Assembly (NCBI GenBank): GCA_947501475.1
Contig: CANMWA010000011.1
Span: forward strand, 62,001 to 126,000
Reading direction: 5' to 3'
DNA from: an uncultured Aquimarina sp.
GTDB taxonomy: Bacteria; Bacteroidota; Bacteroidia; Flavobacteriales; Flavobacteriaceae
Length of the DNA: 64,000 bases
In this document: positions 45,236 to 53,312 of the stretch, in pieces
Position numbering within the stretch: the stretch's first letter is position 1
Layout: each line of letters begins with the position of its first letter
Notes under the pieces: generated by a model
Seen by the model: only the letters and a program-made list of their open reading frames with translations
Told to the model about the DNA's origin: nothing
The model's database searches: none
Position numbers and translations under genes: made by a program

Positions 45236-45571
45236 ATGTCAAAAACATATTATGATCCTGCTGACTTAAGAAAATTTGGAAAAATAACTGAATGGAGCGA
45301 GGAGTTGGGTACCAAATTCTTTGATTATTATGGAAAAGTATTTGAAGAAGGAGCATTAACAGCTCGTGAAAAATCATTAATTGCACTTGCCGTATCTCAT
45401 GTTGTAAAATGCCCTTATTGTATTGATGCCTATACTAAAGATGGTTTGCAACGTGGTATAACTAAAGAAGAAATGATGGAAGCTGTACATGCTGGAGCTG
45501 CAATAGAAAGTGGTGCAACTTTAGTACACGGAGTACAAATGATGAATAAATACGAAAAATTATCAATGTAA
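45236..45571 (+). CDS. Arsenosugar-associated peroxidase-like protein
   Basis: 111 aa of the carboxymuconolactone decarboxylase/AhpD fold. The active-site motif is CPYCIDAYTKDGLQRG with CxxC. This short subtype is regularly found beside ArsS in bacterial arsenosugar gene sets and is annotated as peroxidase-like. It may protect against oxidised intermediates or redox-cycle thiols. It starts the six-gene operon; ArsS begins 43 bp after its stop. Confidence 0.88.
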   Translation: MSKTYYDPADLRKFGKITEWSEELGTKFFDYYGKVFEEGALTAREKSLIALAVSHVVKCPYCIDAYTKDGLQRGITKEEMMEAVHAGAAIESGATLVHGVQMMNKYEKLSM

Positions 45572-45614
45572 GTAGGCTACAATTTTTGCCAACAAAATAA
45601 TTGAACCTTAGAAG

Positions 45615-46676
45615 ATGTCTAAAACTAAACAATCTTTACATAAACGTAATGACCAATTAGCAAATGCCAACAGACAGTTGGAGATCCTAAATAATGGAAT
45701 CTTTGCCAATGGTGAATTACCCAAATTTGCCGATAAAATTGCAGAAATCGGTCATTCGCCACTTCGCCCTAATAAGCTTGAAATCTTACAAATCAATGTA
45801 GGATATATGTGTAATCAGGTTTGTGAGCATTGTCATGTAGATGCAGGTCCGGATCGTAAAGAAATTATGACCAAAGATACCATGCAACAATGTCTTGAAG
45901 TCATTAAAAAAACAGGAGCACATACACTCGATTTAACCGGTGGTGCCCCAGAAATGAATCCAAATTTTAGATGGTTTGTAGAAGAAGCAAGTAAAGCAGG
46001 GATCAAAGATTTTATAGTTAGAAGTAATCTAACTATCATTCGCGCCAACAAAAAATATTATGACCTTCCTGATTTTTTCAAAAAACACAATGTGCATGTA
46101 GTTTCGTCTATGCCTCACTGGACAAGAGGAAAAACCGATAAACAACGTGGTGATGGGGTTTTTGACAAATCAATTAAAGCCTTACAAGAATTAAACGAAA
46201 GAGGTTATGGTATGCCCGATAGTGACCTTAGGTTAGATCTGGTATATAATCCATCTGGCGCATTTTTACCAGGGGATCAAGCTGCTATGGAAAAAGATTT
46301 TAAGAAAGCATTGCTTGAGGATTTTAATATTCAATTTCATAACCTTTTTGCTATTACAAATTTACCAATCAGTAGGTTTTTAGACTATTTGATTGCTTCA
46401 GAAAACTACGAAGATTACATGTATTCACTAGTAGAAGCATACAACCCCGGTGCTGTAGCCAATGTAATGTGTACCAATACTATTTCTATAAGTTGGGATG
46501 GTTGGTTATATGATTGTGACTTTAACCAAATGTTAGACCTTAAGGTAGCAAGTAAAGTAAAACATATTAGTGAATATAATGAAGAGCTACTTCAAAATAG
46601 AAACATCGTTATTTCACAGCATTGTTATGGTTGTACAGCAGGAGCTGGAAGTAGTTGCCAAGGAACTGTAGCTTAA
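45615..46676 (+). CDS. arsS: Radical SAM protein ArsS
   Basis: 353 aa. The radical SAM cluster motif is C66-x3-C70-x2-C73 (CNQVCEHC). The SAM/substrate region includes LDLTGGAPEMNPNFR. The C terminus has Cys-rich motifs (SWDGWLYDCDFN, CYGCTAGAGSSCQG). ArsS is thought to make the dimethylarsinoyl deoxyadenosine-type bond in arsenosugar synthesis, after ArsM methylation. ArsM, a glycosyltransferase and a nucleoside phosphorylase follow in the same operon. Confidence 0.93.
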   Translation: MSKTKQSLHKRNDQLANANRQLEILNNGIFANGELPKFADKIAEIGHSPLRPNKLEILQINVGYMCNQVCEHCHVDAGPDRKEIMTKDTMQQCLEVIKKTGAHTLDLTGGAPEMNPNFRWFVEEASKAGIKDFIVRSNLTIIRANKKYYDLPDFFKKHNVHVVSSMPHWTRGKTDKQRGDGVFDKSIKALQELNERGYGMPDSDLRLDLVYNPSGAFLPGDQAAMEKDFKKALLEDFNIQFHNLFAITNLPISRFLDYLIASENYEDYMYSLVEAYNPGAVANVMCTNTISISWDGWLYDCDFNQMLDLKVASKVKHISEYNEELLQNRNIVISQHCYGCTAGAGSSCQGTVA

Positions 46677-46691
46677 AACTTTAGATTTCTG

Positions 46692-47198
46692 ATGAGTCAA
46701 ATAAAAAACAATCTCCTTCTTATCATATTGTTATTCTCAACTTTTACTAATGCACAAGAAGCATTAGGTGAATTATTGAAACAATACAACAATGAAACTA
46801 TCCCATACATTTCTGTATCAGCATTAAGAGATATACAAAATCAGATAGTATTACTCGATGCTAGAGAGAAAAATGAATTTGAAGTAAGTCATATCAAAAA
46901 CGCAACCTTAGCAGGATATAATCATTTTAAAATAGAAACTATTACAGAACAAAACATCAAAAAAAATGACACTATCATTGTCTATTGTAGTTTAGGAGTT
47001 CGATCAGAGGATATTTCAGAAAAATTAAAAGCTGCAGGATATACAAATGTTTTTAATTTGTATGGCGGTATTTTTGAATGGAAAAACAACAATTATCCAG
47101 TTATAAATTCTAAAGGAGAAGTAACCGAAAAAATACATGCCTGTTCTAAACAATGGGGAAAATGGTTACAGAAAGGACAAAAAGTATACTCAAATTGA
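46692..47198 (+). CDS. Exported rhodanese-domain protein
   Basis: 168 aa with a signal peptide (TFTNAQEA). A rhodanese fold with active-site Cys in VYCSLGVRSEDISEKL, preceded by LLDAREKNEFEVSHIKNA. Rhodaneses carry sulfur on that Cys; arsenate reductase-like reactions are also known in this fold. The signal peptide places it in the periplasm, unlike the other enzymes of the operon. Its last 46 nt overlap the next gene's longest frame. Confidence 0.85.
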   Translation: MSQIKNNLLLIILLFSTFTNAQEALGELLKQYNNETIPYISVSALRDIQNQIVLLDAREKNEFEVSHIKNATLAGYNHFKIETITEQNIKKNDTIIVYCSLGVRSEDISEKLKAAGYTNVFNLYGGIFEWKNNNYPVINSKGEVTEKIHACSKQWGKWLQKGQKVYSN

Positions 47199-47800
47199 AA
47201 GAAAAAAATTTACTAATAATTTTTACCCGAAATCCAGAATTGGGTAAATGTAAAACACGTCTAGCAGCTACCATTGGAGATCAAGCAGCTTTAAATATTT
47301 ATAAATTTTTATTAGAACATACAGCTACTATTACAAAAAACCTTAATGTATCTAAAGAAGTGCATTACTCTATAAAAGTAAGAAAAGATGATGTCTGGGA
47401 TTCAACGATTTACAGTAAAAAACAACAAATAGGAGAAGATTTAGGGCAACGAATGGAAAATGCTTTTAAGCAAGGGTTTGCCAATGGCTACCAAAATATT
47501 ATTATTATTGGTAGTGATATCTATGATTTAACTTTAGCAGATATTGAAACTGCCTTCACATCTTTACAGTCATATGAGTATGTAATCGGACCAGCAGAAG
47601 ATGGAGGATACTATTTATTTGGAATGAAATCCGTAAATTCACAAGTTTTTAAAAATAAAACTTGGGGAACCAATACTGTTCTCAAGGATACATTAAATGA
47701 CCTACAAAAAAATAACATAAAACTATTAGAAGAGCGCAATGATGTAGATGTATATGATGACATCAAAGACATTACTATTTTTCAAAAATTTTTAAGCTAA
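47153..47800 (+). CDS. Arsenosugar-type glycosyltransferase (TIGR04282-like)
   Basis: 215 aa from the ATG at 47153. That start overlaps the rhodanese gene by 46 nt; a TTG at 47195 would give the more usual N terminus (KEKNLLIIFTRNPELGKCKT). Motifs: FTRNPELGKCKTRLA, LGQRMENAFKQGF, IIIGSDIYDL, and GPAEDGGYYLFGM. This GT-A-like subfamily belongs to arsenosugar operons and is probably part of the sugar attachment step. It is followed 6 bp later by the phosphorylase gene. Confidence 0.85.
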   Translation: MGKMVTERTKSILKLKEKNLLIIFTRNPELGKCKTRLAATIGDQAALNIYKFLLEHTATITKNLNVSKEVHYSIKVRKDDVWDSTIYSKKQQIGEDLGQRMENAFKQGFANGYQNIIIIGSDIYDLTLADIETAFTSLQSYEYVIGPAEDGGYYLFGMKSVNSQVFKNKTWGTNTVLKDTLNDLQKNNIKLLEERNDVDVYDDIKDITIFQKFLS

Positions 47801-47806
47801 CAGCAT

Positions 47807-48619
47807 ATGATTAAATATATAGAAGAAACAACAGAATTCCTACAAGAAAAAGGGTTTGAAAGCCCCGAAATAGGGATCATATTAGGAACCGGACTTGGGC
47901 AATTAATTAATGAAATAGAAATTATCAATGAGATAAGCTATAATCATATTCCTAATTTCCCAACAGCAACTGTAGAATTTCATAAAGGAAAATTAATTTA
48001 TGGTATTCTAGAAGGTAAAACTGTTGTAGTGATGCAAGGACGTTTTCACCTGTATGAAGGATATTCTTTACAAGATGTTACCTATCCTGTACGAGTAATG
48101 CATAAACTAGGTGTTAAAAAACTTTTAGTATCTAATGCATCGGGTGCTGTTAATCTAGATTTAAAAAAAGGGGAATTAATGCTTATTGATGACCATATTA
48201 ACTTGCAAGGAGGATCTCCTTTGGCCTTTAAAGGTGTAGAACAGTTAGGAAGTAGGTTTACAGACATGAGTGCTCCTTACAATTTAAAAATCAACGCTAA
48301 ATTAGAAGCTATTGCCAAAGAAAAAAACATCACCCTTCACAAAGGAGTGTATGCTTCGGTAATAGGACCTCAACTAGAAACCAGAGCAGAATATCGTTAT
48401 CTTAAAACTATTGGTGCAGACGCTGTAGGTATGAGTACCGTACCAGAAGTAATCGTTGCCAATCATCTTGATCTACCAGTAGCTGCAGTATCGGTATTAA
48501 CCGATGAATGTGACCCCGACAACTTAAAACCAATTGATATTGATGAAATCATTGCTTTGGCAGGGAAAGCAGAACCGCAGATGATCACATTGTTCAAAGA
48601 GTTAATAAAATCTCTATAA
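47807..48619 (+). CDS. Purine nucleoside phosphorylase
   Basis: 270 aa, trimeric PNP type. Motifs: ILGTGLGQL (phosphate site), VSNASGAVN, GVYASVIGPQLETRAEYR and GADAVGMSTVPEVIVA. It splits purine nucleosides with phosphate. In this operon it can remove adenine from the arsenic-bearing adenosyl product so that the ribose can go on to arsenosugar. It could equally serve general purine salvage. Confidence 0.9.
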   Translation: MIKYIEETTEFLQEKGFESPEIGIILGTGLGQLINEIEIINEISYNHIPNFPTATVEFHKGKLIYGILEGKTVVVMQGRFHLYEGYSLQDVTYPVRVMHKLGVKKLLVSNASGAVNLDLKKGELMLIDDHINLQGGSPLAFKGVEQLGSRFTDMSAPYNLKINAKLEAIAKEKNITLHKGVYASVIGPQLETRAEYRYLKTIGADAVGMSTVPEVIVANHLDLPVAAVSVLTDECDPDNLKPIDIDEIIALAGKAEPQMITLFKELIKSL

Positions 48620-48720
48620 AAACAAATTTTGAAAGTTTTATCTTAACTTTTCGACTGAAAAAAATTTATAACCCAAAATAACTTATATTTCTGTGCAAGC
48701 GGAAAGACAAAAATTAATTT

Positions 48721-49689
48721 ATGAGCTATTTAGATACTACTCACGATGTATATAAAGAAGCAGCATTAACCCCAGATGTAGGTTTATGTTGTACTACAAA
48801 CCCTATTTGGGAGCTACCTGGTCTTAAAATTCCTAAAATTATGCAGGAGATGAATTATGGCTGTGGTAGTACTGTAAATGCTAGAGATTTAACTAATAAT
48901 CCAAAAACTCTCTATGTTGGTGTTGGAGGCGGAATGGAATTATTACAATTCTCTTATTTCTCACGTCAAAAAAGTGGTGTAATCGGTGTTGATGTGGTTG
49001 AAGAAATGCTAGAAGCTTCTCGTAAGAATTTCAAAGAAGCCGAAGCTCAAAACGATTGGTTTAAAAGTGAATTTGTAGATCTTAGATTTGGTGATGCACT
49101 CAATCTACCTGTTGAAGATAATAGTATTGATGTCGCAGCTCAAAACTGCTTATTCAACATTTTTAAAGCAGACGATCTTAAAAAAGCAATAGAGGAAATG
49201 TATCGTGTATTAAAACCTCACGGAAGATTAGTAATGAGTGATCCTACTTGTGAGCAACCCATGAATGACAACCTTCGTAACGATGAACGATTAAGAGCCC
49301 TATGTTTAAGCGGAAGCTTACCTATTGCAGAATATGTAAAAGCATTAACCGATGTAGGTTTTGGAACTATAGAAATTAGAGCTCGTAAACCATACAGAAT
49401 TTTGGATCCAAAAAATTATGACACCGATGAGTTAATCTATATCGAATCTATTGAAGTAGCTGCCATAAAAGACCCAATGCCAAAAGATGGCCCTTGTATT
49501 TTTACTGGTAAGGCTGCAATCTATTATGGCGATGAAGATTACTTCGATGATAAAAAAGGACATGTACTACTCAAAAATCAACCCATAGCTGTTTGTGATA
49601 AAACCGCAGGTGCACTAGCCGATTTGGGTAGAGACGATATATTTATTAGCGAATCCACATATCATTATGATGGTGGTGGATGCTGTTAA
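48721..49689 (+). CDS. arsM: Arsenite methyltransferase ArsM
   Basis: 322 aa. SAM-binding motif LYVGVGGGMELLQFSYF, then GVDVVEEMLEASRKNF and the motif with DVAAQNCLFNIF. Cys pairs near the N terminus (GLCCTTN) and at the C terminus (GGGCC) fit arsenic binding. The arsenosugar subtype often has a C-terminal extension like this one. It makes dimethylated arsenic for ArsS. A terminator follows at 49716. Confidence 0.92.
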   Translation: MSYLDTTHDVYKEAALTPDVGLCCTTNPIWELPGLKIPKIMQEMNYGCGSTVNARDLTNNPKTLYVGVGGGMELLQFSYFSRQKSGVIGVDVVEEMLEASRKNFKEAEAQNDWFKSEFVDLRFGDALNLPVEDNSIDVAAQNCLFNIFKADDLKKAIEEMYRVLKPHGRLVMSDPTCEQPMNDNLRNDERLRALCLSGSLPIAEYVKALTDVGFGTIEIRARKPYRILDPKNYDTDELIYIESIEVAAIKDPMPKDGPCIFTGKAAIYYGDEDYFDDKKGHVLLKNQPIAVCDKTAGALADLGRDDIFISESTYHYDGGGCC

Positions 49690-49715
49690 AAGCGATGGCT
49701 AACTAACTATAATCC

Positions 49716-49757
49716 AGAAGTCGAAAGCAAGTATTTGTTTTCGACTTCTTTTTTTAT
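49716..49757 (+). terminator. Intrinsic terminator after arsM
   Basis: Stem AGAAGTCGAAA (49716-49726) with TTTCGACTTCT (49739-49749), T8 tail. It closes the arsenosugar operon. Confidence 0.9.
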
Positions 49758-49845
49758 TCCATGCTATACCCATTCAATTATAGATACTGTAAGGTAATCT
49801 GAAATTATACGTCAAATCGTGAACACATAAATTTCGAAAAAGTAT

Positions 49846-50961
49846 ATGATTCTGGTTCTTCTTTTTATTGCGGCTTGTTTTTTAGCCTACAGTAATGGTG
49901 CAAATGATAATTTTAAAGGAGTAGCAACACTTTTCGGAAGCGGAACTACAGACTATAAAAAAGCAATCAATTGGGCTACAATAACAACGTTTTCTGGCTC
50001 TATTGCAGCTATCTTTTTAGCAGAAGAACTAGTAAAGAACTTCTCAGGAAAAGGGTTAGTCCCAAATGAATTAATCGCAATGCCTATTTTTGCCATCTCT
50101 ATTGCACTTGGAGCTGCTATTACCGTTTTTCTTGCTACAAAAATTGGTATGCCAATATCTACAACACATAGTTTGGTTGGTGCACTTTTTGGAGCAGGAG
50201 TTATGGCTATCGGTGCAGATTTTAACTTCGTAAAGCTTGGTAAAACATTTTTAATGCCACTTATTGTAAGTCCATTAATGGCTGCTTTACTAAGTTTAAT
50301 TGCTTATGTAATATTTAGATACATCAGAAAAAAACTAAAAATCACAAAAAACAGTGGTATTTATATTAATGAAGAACAGAAAGTAAATTCGATACCTGTT
50401 TCTGCTCATAATATGACAGCAAATACAACATCTAAAGTTTCTAATACTATTAAGCATTCTACAATAGAAACCTATACTGGAAAACTATTAGGCATTACTT
50501 CTCAAAAAATACTAGACAACTTACATTTCTTAAGCGCTGGAGTCGTTAGTTTTGCCAGAGGTCTTAATGATACGCCAAAAATCGTTGGACTATTACTGAT
50601 TATTAACACACTAGATATACAATGGGGAATGATCGCCGTTGCTATTACTATGGCATTAGGTGGTCTCATAAATGCTAAAAAAGTAGGAGTTATCATGAGT
50701 AAAAAAATAACACCTATGAATTCTGGACAAGGATTTACCGCCAATATGATTACAGGGTTATTAGTAACGACAGCAAGTATTCATGGTTTACCTGTTTCTA
50801 CAACACATGTATCTGTAGGTTCTATTTTCGGGATTGGTTCTATTACAAAAAAAGCAGACCCTAAGATGGTCTCCAAAATATTATTGTCCTGGTTACTTAC
50901 GCTTCCGATAGCGGCTATTATAAGTGGGTTATTGTTTCTATTACTTAAAAGTACTATATAG
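49846..50961 (+). CDS. PiT-family inorganic phosphate transporter
   Basis: 371 aa with about ten membrane segments. It carries the PiT signature at both halves: NGANDNFKGVATLFGSG near the N terminus and FARGLNDTPKIVG in the second half, each with the conserved ND. A soluble stretch (about 175-220) joins the halves. It is a low-affinity phosphate transporter that also admits arsenate in other bacteria. Beside arsenosugar genes it may supply the arsenate that is detoxified. It has its own start after a terminator. Confidence 0.92.
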   Translation: MILVLLFIAACFLAYSNGANDNFKGVATLFGSGTTDYKKAINWATITTFSGSIAAIFLAEELVKNFSGKGLVPNELIAMPIFAISIALGAAITVFLATKIGMPISTTHSLVGALFGAGVMAIGADFNFVKLGKTFLMPLIVSPLMAALLSLIAYVIFRYIRKKLKITKNSGIYINEEQKVNSIPVSAHNMTANTTSKVSNTIKHSTIETYTGKLLGITSQKILDNLHFLSAGVVSFARGLNDTPKIVGLLLIINTLDIQWGMIAVAITMALGGLINAKKVGVIMSKKITPMNSGQGFTANMITGLLVTTASIHGLPVSTTHVSVGSIFGIGSITKKADPKMVSKILLSWLLTLPIAAIISGLLFLLLKSTI

Positions 50962-51069
50962 CTTATCAAAACAAATTTAAAACACAATTAATTACCAATT
51001 TCATAAATTTTTCATAATCAATAATTTATTATCTTTAAGAAGCATTTTTCTTACATTTAAAACTAGGTT

Positions 51070-52188
51070 ATGGATAGAAGACAGTGGTTAAAATCTACTT
51101 CGATAGGAGGAGGTTTCGCATTACTAGGAGGTATGAATATTGCTAATGCTTTGACATTAGAAGAAATCATAAAATTTAACCCAAGACCTCTCTCAAAACT
51201 AATTCGTTTAAGTTCTAACGAAAATCCATATGGCCCTTCTGAAAAAGTACGAAAAGCCATCGTGGCTGCTTTTGAGCATGGTTGTCGGTATCCATACGCC
51301 TATGCAGATGAATTAGCCGAAATTTTGGCCAAAAAAGAAGGAGTAACCAAAGATCATATTATTATTTGTGGCGGCTCTACAGAGGGTTTAAAAGTTACCG
51401 GGCTTACTTTTGCATCAAACGGAGGTGAAATCATTGCTGCAAAGCCAACATTTCTAGCAATGATGACCTATGCGAAACAATGGGGTGCAGAAATTAATTG
51501 GTCCCCCGTAGGTGAAGACAAAGGATATGATATGAACGAAATAGAAAAACGAATTTCTTCAAAAACAAAATTAGTTTTTCTATGCAATCCTAATAACCCA
51601 ACTTCTACTATTTTACCATCAGAAAAACTTATGGATTTTTGTGATGCGGTTAGTAATAAAACTATTCTGTTTAGTGATGAAGCCTATTATGATTACATAG
51701 AAGAACCTAATTATCCTTCGATGGTTGAGTTGGTTAAAAAAGATAAAGATGTGATTGTCTCCAGGACATTCTCAAAAGTATATGGTATGGCAGGTCTGCG
51801 CATTGGTTATCTGATTGCAAAACCATCTTTGGCTGGAAAACTACGAAAAAACATGGTAGCCAACAGTAATGTGCTTGCCATTGCTGCAGCCAAAGAAGCA
51901 TTACATGATAAAGAATTTTATACATTTAGCCTACAAAAAACTCGAGAAGCAAAAGGATTAATATATAAAACATTGGATGATCTTGAACTACCGTATGTAA
52001 AATCGAATACAAACTTTATTTTCTTCAAATCTGGAAAAGATATAAGAACACTTCATAAAGATATGATGAACAAAGGAATCTTGATTGGGCGACCATTTCC
52101 TCCCTTCTTTGATTGGTGTAGAATTAGCACTGGCACTATTGAAGAAGTAACCCTTTTCACAAAAGCTTTAAAGAGTCTGTATAGTTGA
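51070..52188 (+). CDS. Tat-exported aminotransferase, HisC-like
   Basis: 372 aa class I/II PLP aminotransferase. The PLP lysine is in SRTFSKVYGMAGLRIGYL; other motifs are SSNENPYGPS and FLCNPNNPTST. The N terminus MDRRQWLKSTSIGGG is a clear twin-arginine signal followed by a hydrophobic stretch, so the enzyme should be exported folded with its cofactor. It resembles histidinol-phosphate aminotransferases, but export argues against a histidine-pathway role. Substrate unknown. A bidirectional terminator follows. Confidence 0.85.
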   Translation: MDRRQWLKSTSIGGGFALLGGMNIANALTLEEIIKFNPRPLSKLIRLSSNENPYGPSEKVRKAIVAAFEHGCRYPYAYADELAEILAKKEGVTKDHIIICGGSTEGLKVTGLTFASNGGEIIAAKPTFLAMMTYAKQWGAEINWSPVGEDKGYDMNEIEKRISSKTKLVFLCNPNNPTSTILPSEKLMDFCDAVSNKTILFSDEAYYDYIEEPNYPSMVELVKKDKDVIVSRTFSKVYGMAGLRIGYLIAKPSLAGKLRKNMVANSNVLAIAAAKEALHDKEFYTFSLQKTREAKGLIYKTLDDLELPYVKSNTNFIFFKSGKDIRTLHKDMMNKGILIGRPFPPFFDWCRISTGTIEEVTLFTKALKSLYS

Positions 52189-52195
52189 AAAAGAA

Positions 52196-52223
52196 TTAAG
52201 GGAATGAGTTATCACTCCCTTAA
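52196..52223. terminator. Bidirectional terminator between convergent genes
   Basis: TTAAGGGA (52196-52203) with TCCCTTAA (52216-52223) and an inner stem TGA/TCA; A- and T-rich flanks. It lies between the aminotransferase and peptide 1. Confidence 0.75.
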
Positions 52224-52259
52224 CTCTAAATAAAAAATCAAATTTTAGATTTCTCTGAA

Positions 52260-52433
52260 TTACCTCCAGAAACAACCTCTACGTCCGCATGTACCAAAAT
52301 AACATGCTCCACTCTGGCAGCAACGGTTTCCCTTCATAGTACACGCTCCCCAATTACCTCCTCCTTGAAGTGATTTTTGTTCGGCTTTGTTCATTTCTTG
52401 TACTCCTTCAATGTTTAAAATGTTCTTTAACAT
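52260..52433 (-). CDS. Cys-rich double-glycine peptide 1
   Basis: 57 aa. The leader MLKNILNIEGVQEMNKAEQK ends SLQGGG and matches peptides 2 and 3 almost exactly. The core has six Cys (31, 38, 39, 44, 49, 54) and is rich in Gly and Arg (RCCQSGACYFG, CGRRGCFW). This is the bacteriocin-like pattern of Bacteroidetes GG peptides: leader removed at export, core probably disulfide-linked. The VKOR-thioredoxin gene upstream in the same direction could form the disulfides. Function is inferred; no exporter is visible. Confidence 0.78.
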   Translation of the reverse strand: MLKNILNIEGVQEMNKAEQKSLQGGGNWGACTMKGNRCCQSGACYFGTCGRRGCFWR

Positions 52434-52463
52434 AATTTGTGTATTTAAAAAGTTTAAGTTTGC

Positions 52464-52498
52464 CCCTGAACATTTAAAGACACTCAGGGCTTGTGTCT
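52464..52498 (-). ncRNA. 5' leader pseudoknot, copy a
   Basis: On the transcript: AGACAC-AAG-CCCTGA-GTGTCT-(8 nt)-TCAGGG, an H-type pseudoknot. It ends 30 nt before the ATG of peptide 1. See the findings for covariation. Confidence 0.55.
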
Positions 52499-52561
52499 AT
52501 CCTTGCAAGAAATCTCGTTTATTGGCTATTTGTTTCGAATTAAAATGTATTGTGGAAGAAA

Positions 52562-52592
52562 AATTAAGAGGGTGAGTAATCTTCTCTTAATT
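52562..52592 (-). terminator. Hairpin after peptide 2
   Basis: AATTAAGAG (52562-52570) with CTCTTAATT (52584-52592), after the peptide 2 stop on the minus strand. The equivalent place after peptide 3 (about 52930-52960) has an imperfect copy. Confidence 0.55.
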
Positions 52593-52619
52593 CTATAAAA
52601 ACAAATTCGCGTTTCTGTA

Positions 52620-52799
52620 CTAATAAATTTCGCAGTAACGTGGACATTTACCAGGTATGTATAATCTATATCCTATGTAAAAGCATTTATTTCCTCTTTG
52701 AATACAACCAGCATTTCCTTGAAAACCACCTTGAAGTGTTTTTTGTTCGGTTTTGTTCATTTCTTGTACTCCTTCAATGTTTAAAATATTCTTTAACAT
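52620..52799 (-). CDS. Cys-rich double-glycine peptide 2
   Basis: 59 aa. Leader MLKNILNIEGVQEMNKTEQK then TLQGG (GG at 24-25). The core has four Cys (32, 39, 52, 56) and is rich in Tyr and basic residues (GNKCFYIGYRLYIPGKCPRYC). The leader DNA is almost the same as in peptides 1 and 3, while the cores are unrelated: a hypervariable-core array. Same 5' pseudoknot, same orientation. Confidence 0.78.
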   Translation of the reverse strand: MLKNILNIEGVQEMNKTEQKTLQGGFQGNAGCIQRGNKCFYIGYRLYIPGKCPRYCEIY

Positions 52800-52829
52800 A
52801 ATTTGTGTAATTAAAAAATTTAAGTTTAA

Positions 52830-52864
52830 TCCTGAACATTTAATGACACTCAGGGTTTGTGTCT
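52830..52864 (-). ncRNA. 5' leader pseudoknot, copy b
   Basis: Same topology as copy a. The outermost pair of each stem is lost (A-A and C-A), leaving 5 bp in each. It ends 30 nt before the ATG of peptide 2. Confidence 0.5.
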
Positions 52865-53013
52865 ATTCTTGCAAGAAATTTTGTTTGCTGGTTATTTGCT
52901 TCTAATTAAAATTATACTTGAGAAAAAGAATTAAGAGGATGAGTACTCACCCTCCTAATCGAAATAAACCAAATCAAATTTTGTCAATCTGTGGTTCTAA
53001 AAACCTTAGAAAA

Positions 53014-53205
53014 TTAAAGCCAACGACATCCTGTGGGCGAACAATAGCCTGCATCGCAACTTACTTCACCCCAAGGGCGTGTATGACAGCACATGCCTTG
53101 TTTTTGAGTACATGCTTCATACCAATTTCGTCCTCCCTGAAGGGATTTTTGTTCGGTTTTATTTAACTCTAAAACCCCATTGATTTTTAAAATGTTCTTT
53201 AACAT
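53014..53205 (-). CDS. Cys-rich double-glycine peptide 3
   Basis: 63 aa. Leader MLKNILKINGVLELNKTEQK then SLQGG. The core has six Cys (32, 39, 40, 50, 55, 60) with motifs GMCCHTRPWG and CDAGYCSPTGC; the CC pair and final Cys spacing resemble peptide 1. It is nearest to the VKOR-thioredoxin gene. Its leader is a little more diverged than those of peptides 1 and 2. Confidence 0.8.
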   Translation of the reverse strand: MLKNILKINGVLELNKTEQKSLQGGRNWYEACTQKQGMCCHTRPWGEVSCDAGYCSPTGCRWL

Positions 53206-53236
53206 AATTTGTGTAATTAAAAAAGTTTAAGTTTAA

Positions 53237-53271
53237 TCCTGAACATTTAAAGACACTCAGGACTTGTGTCT
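53237..53271 (-). ncRNA. 5' leader pseudoknot, copy c
   Basis: On the transcript: AGACAC-AAG-TCCTGA-GTGTCT-(8 nt)-TCAGGA. Both stems have 6 bp. The T-A pair here is C-G in copy a. It ends 31 nt before the ATG of peptide 3. Confidence 0.55.
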
Positions 53272-53312
53272 ATCCTTGGAAGAATATTTACTAGAACAGT
53301 AGTTCATTACCC

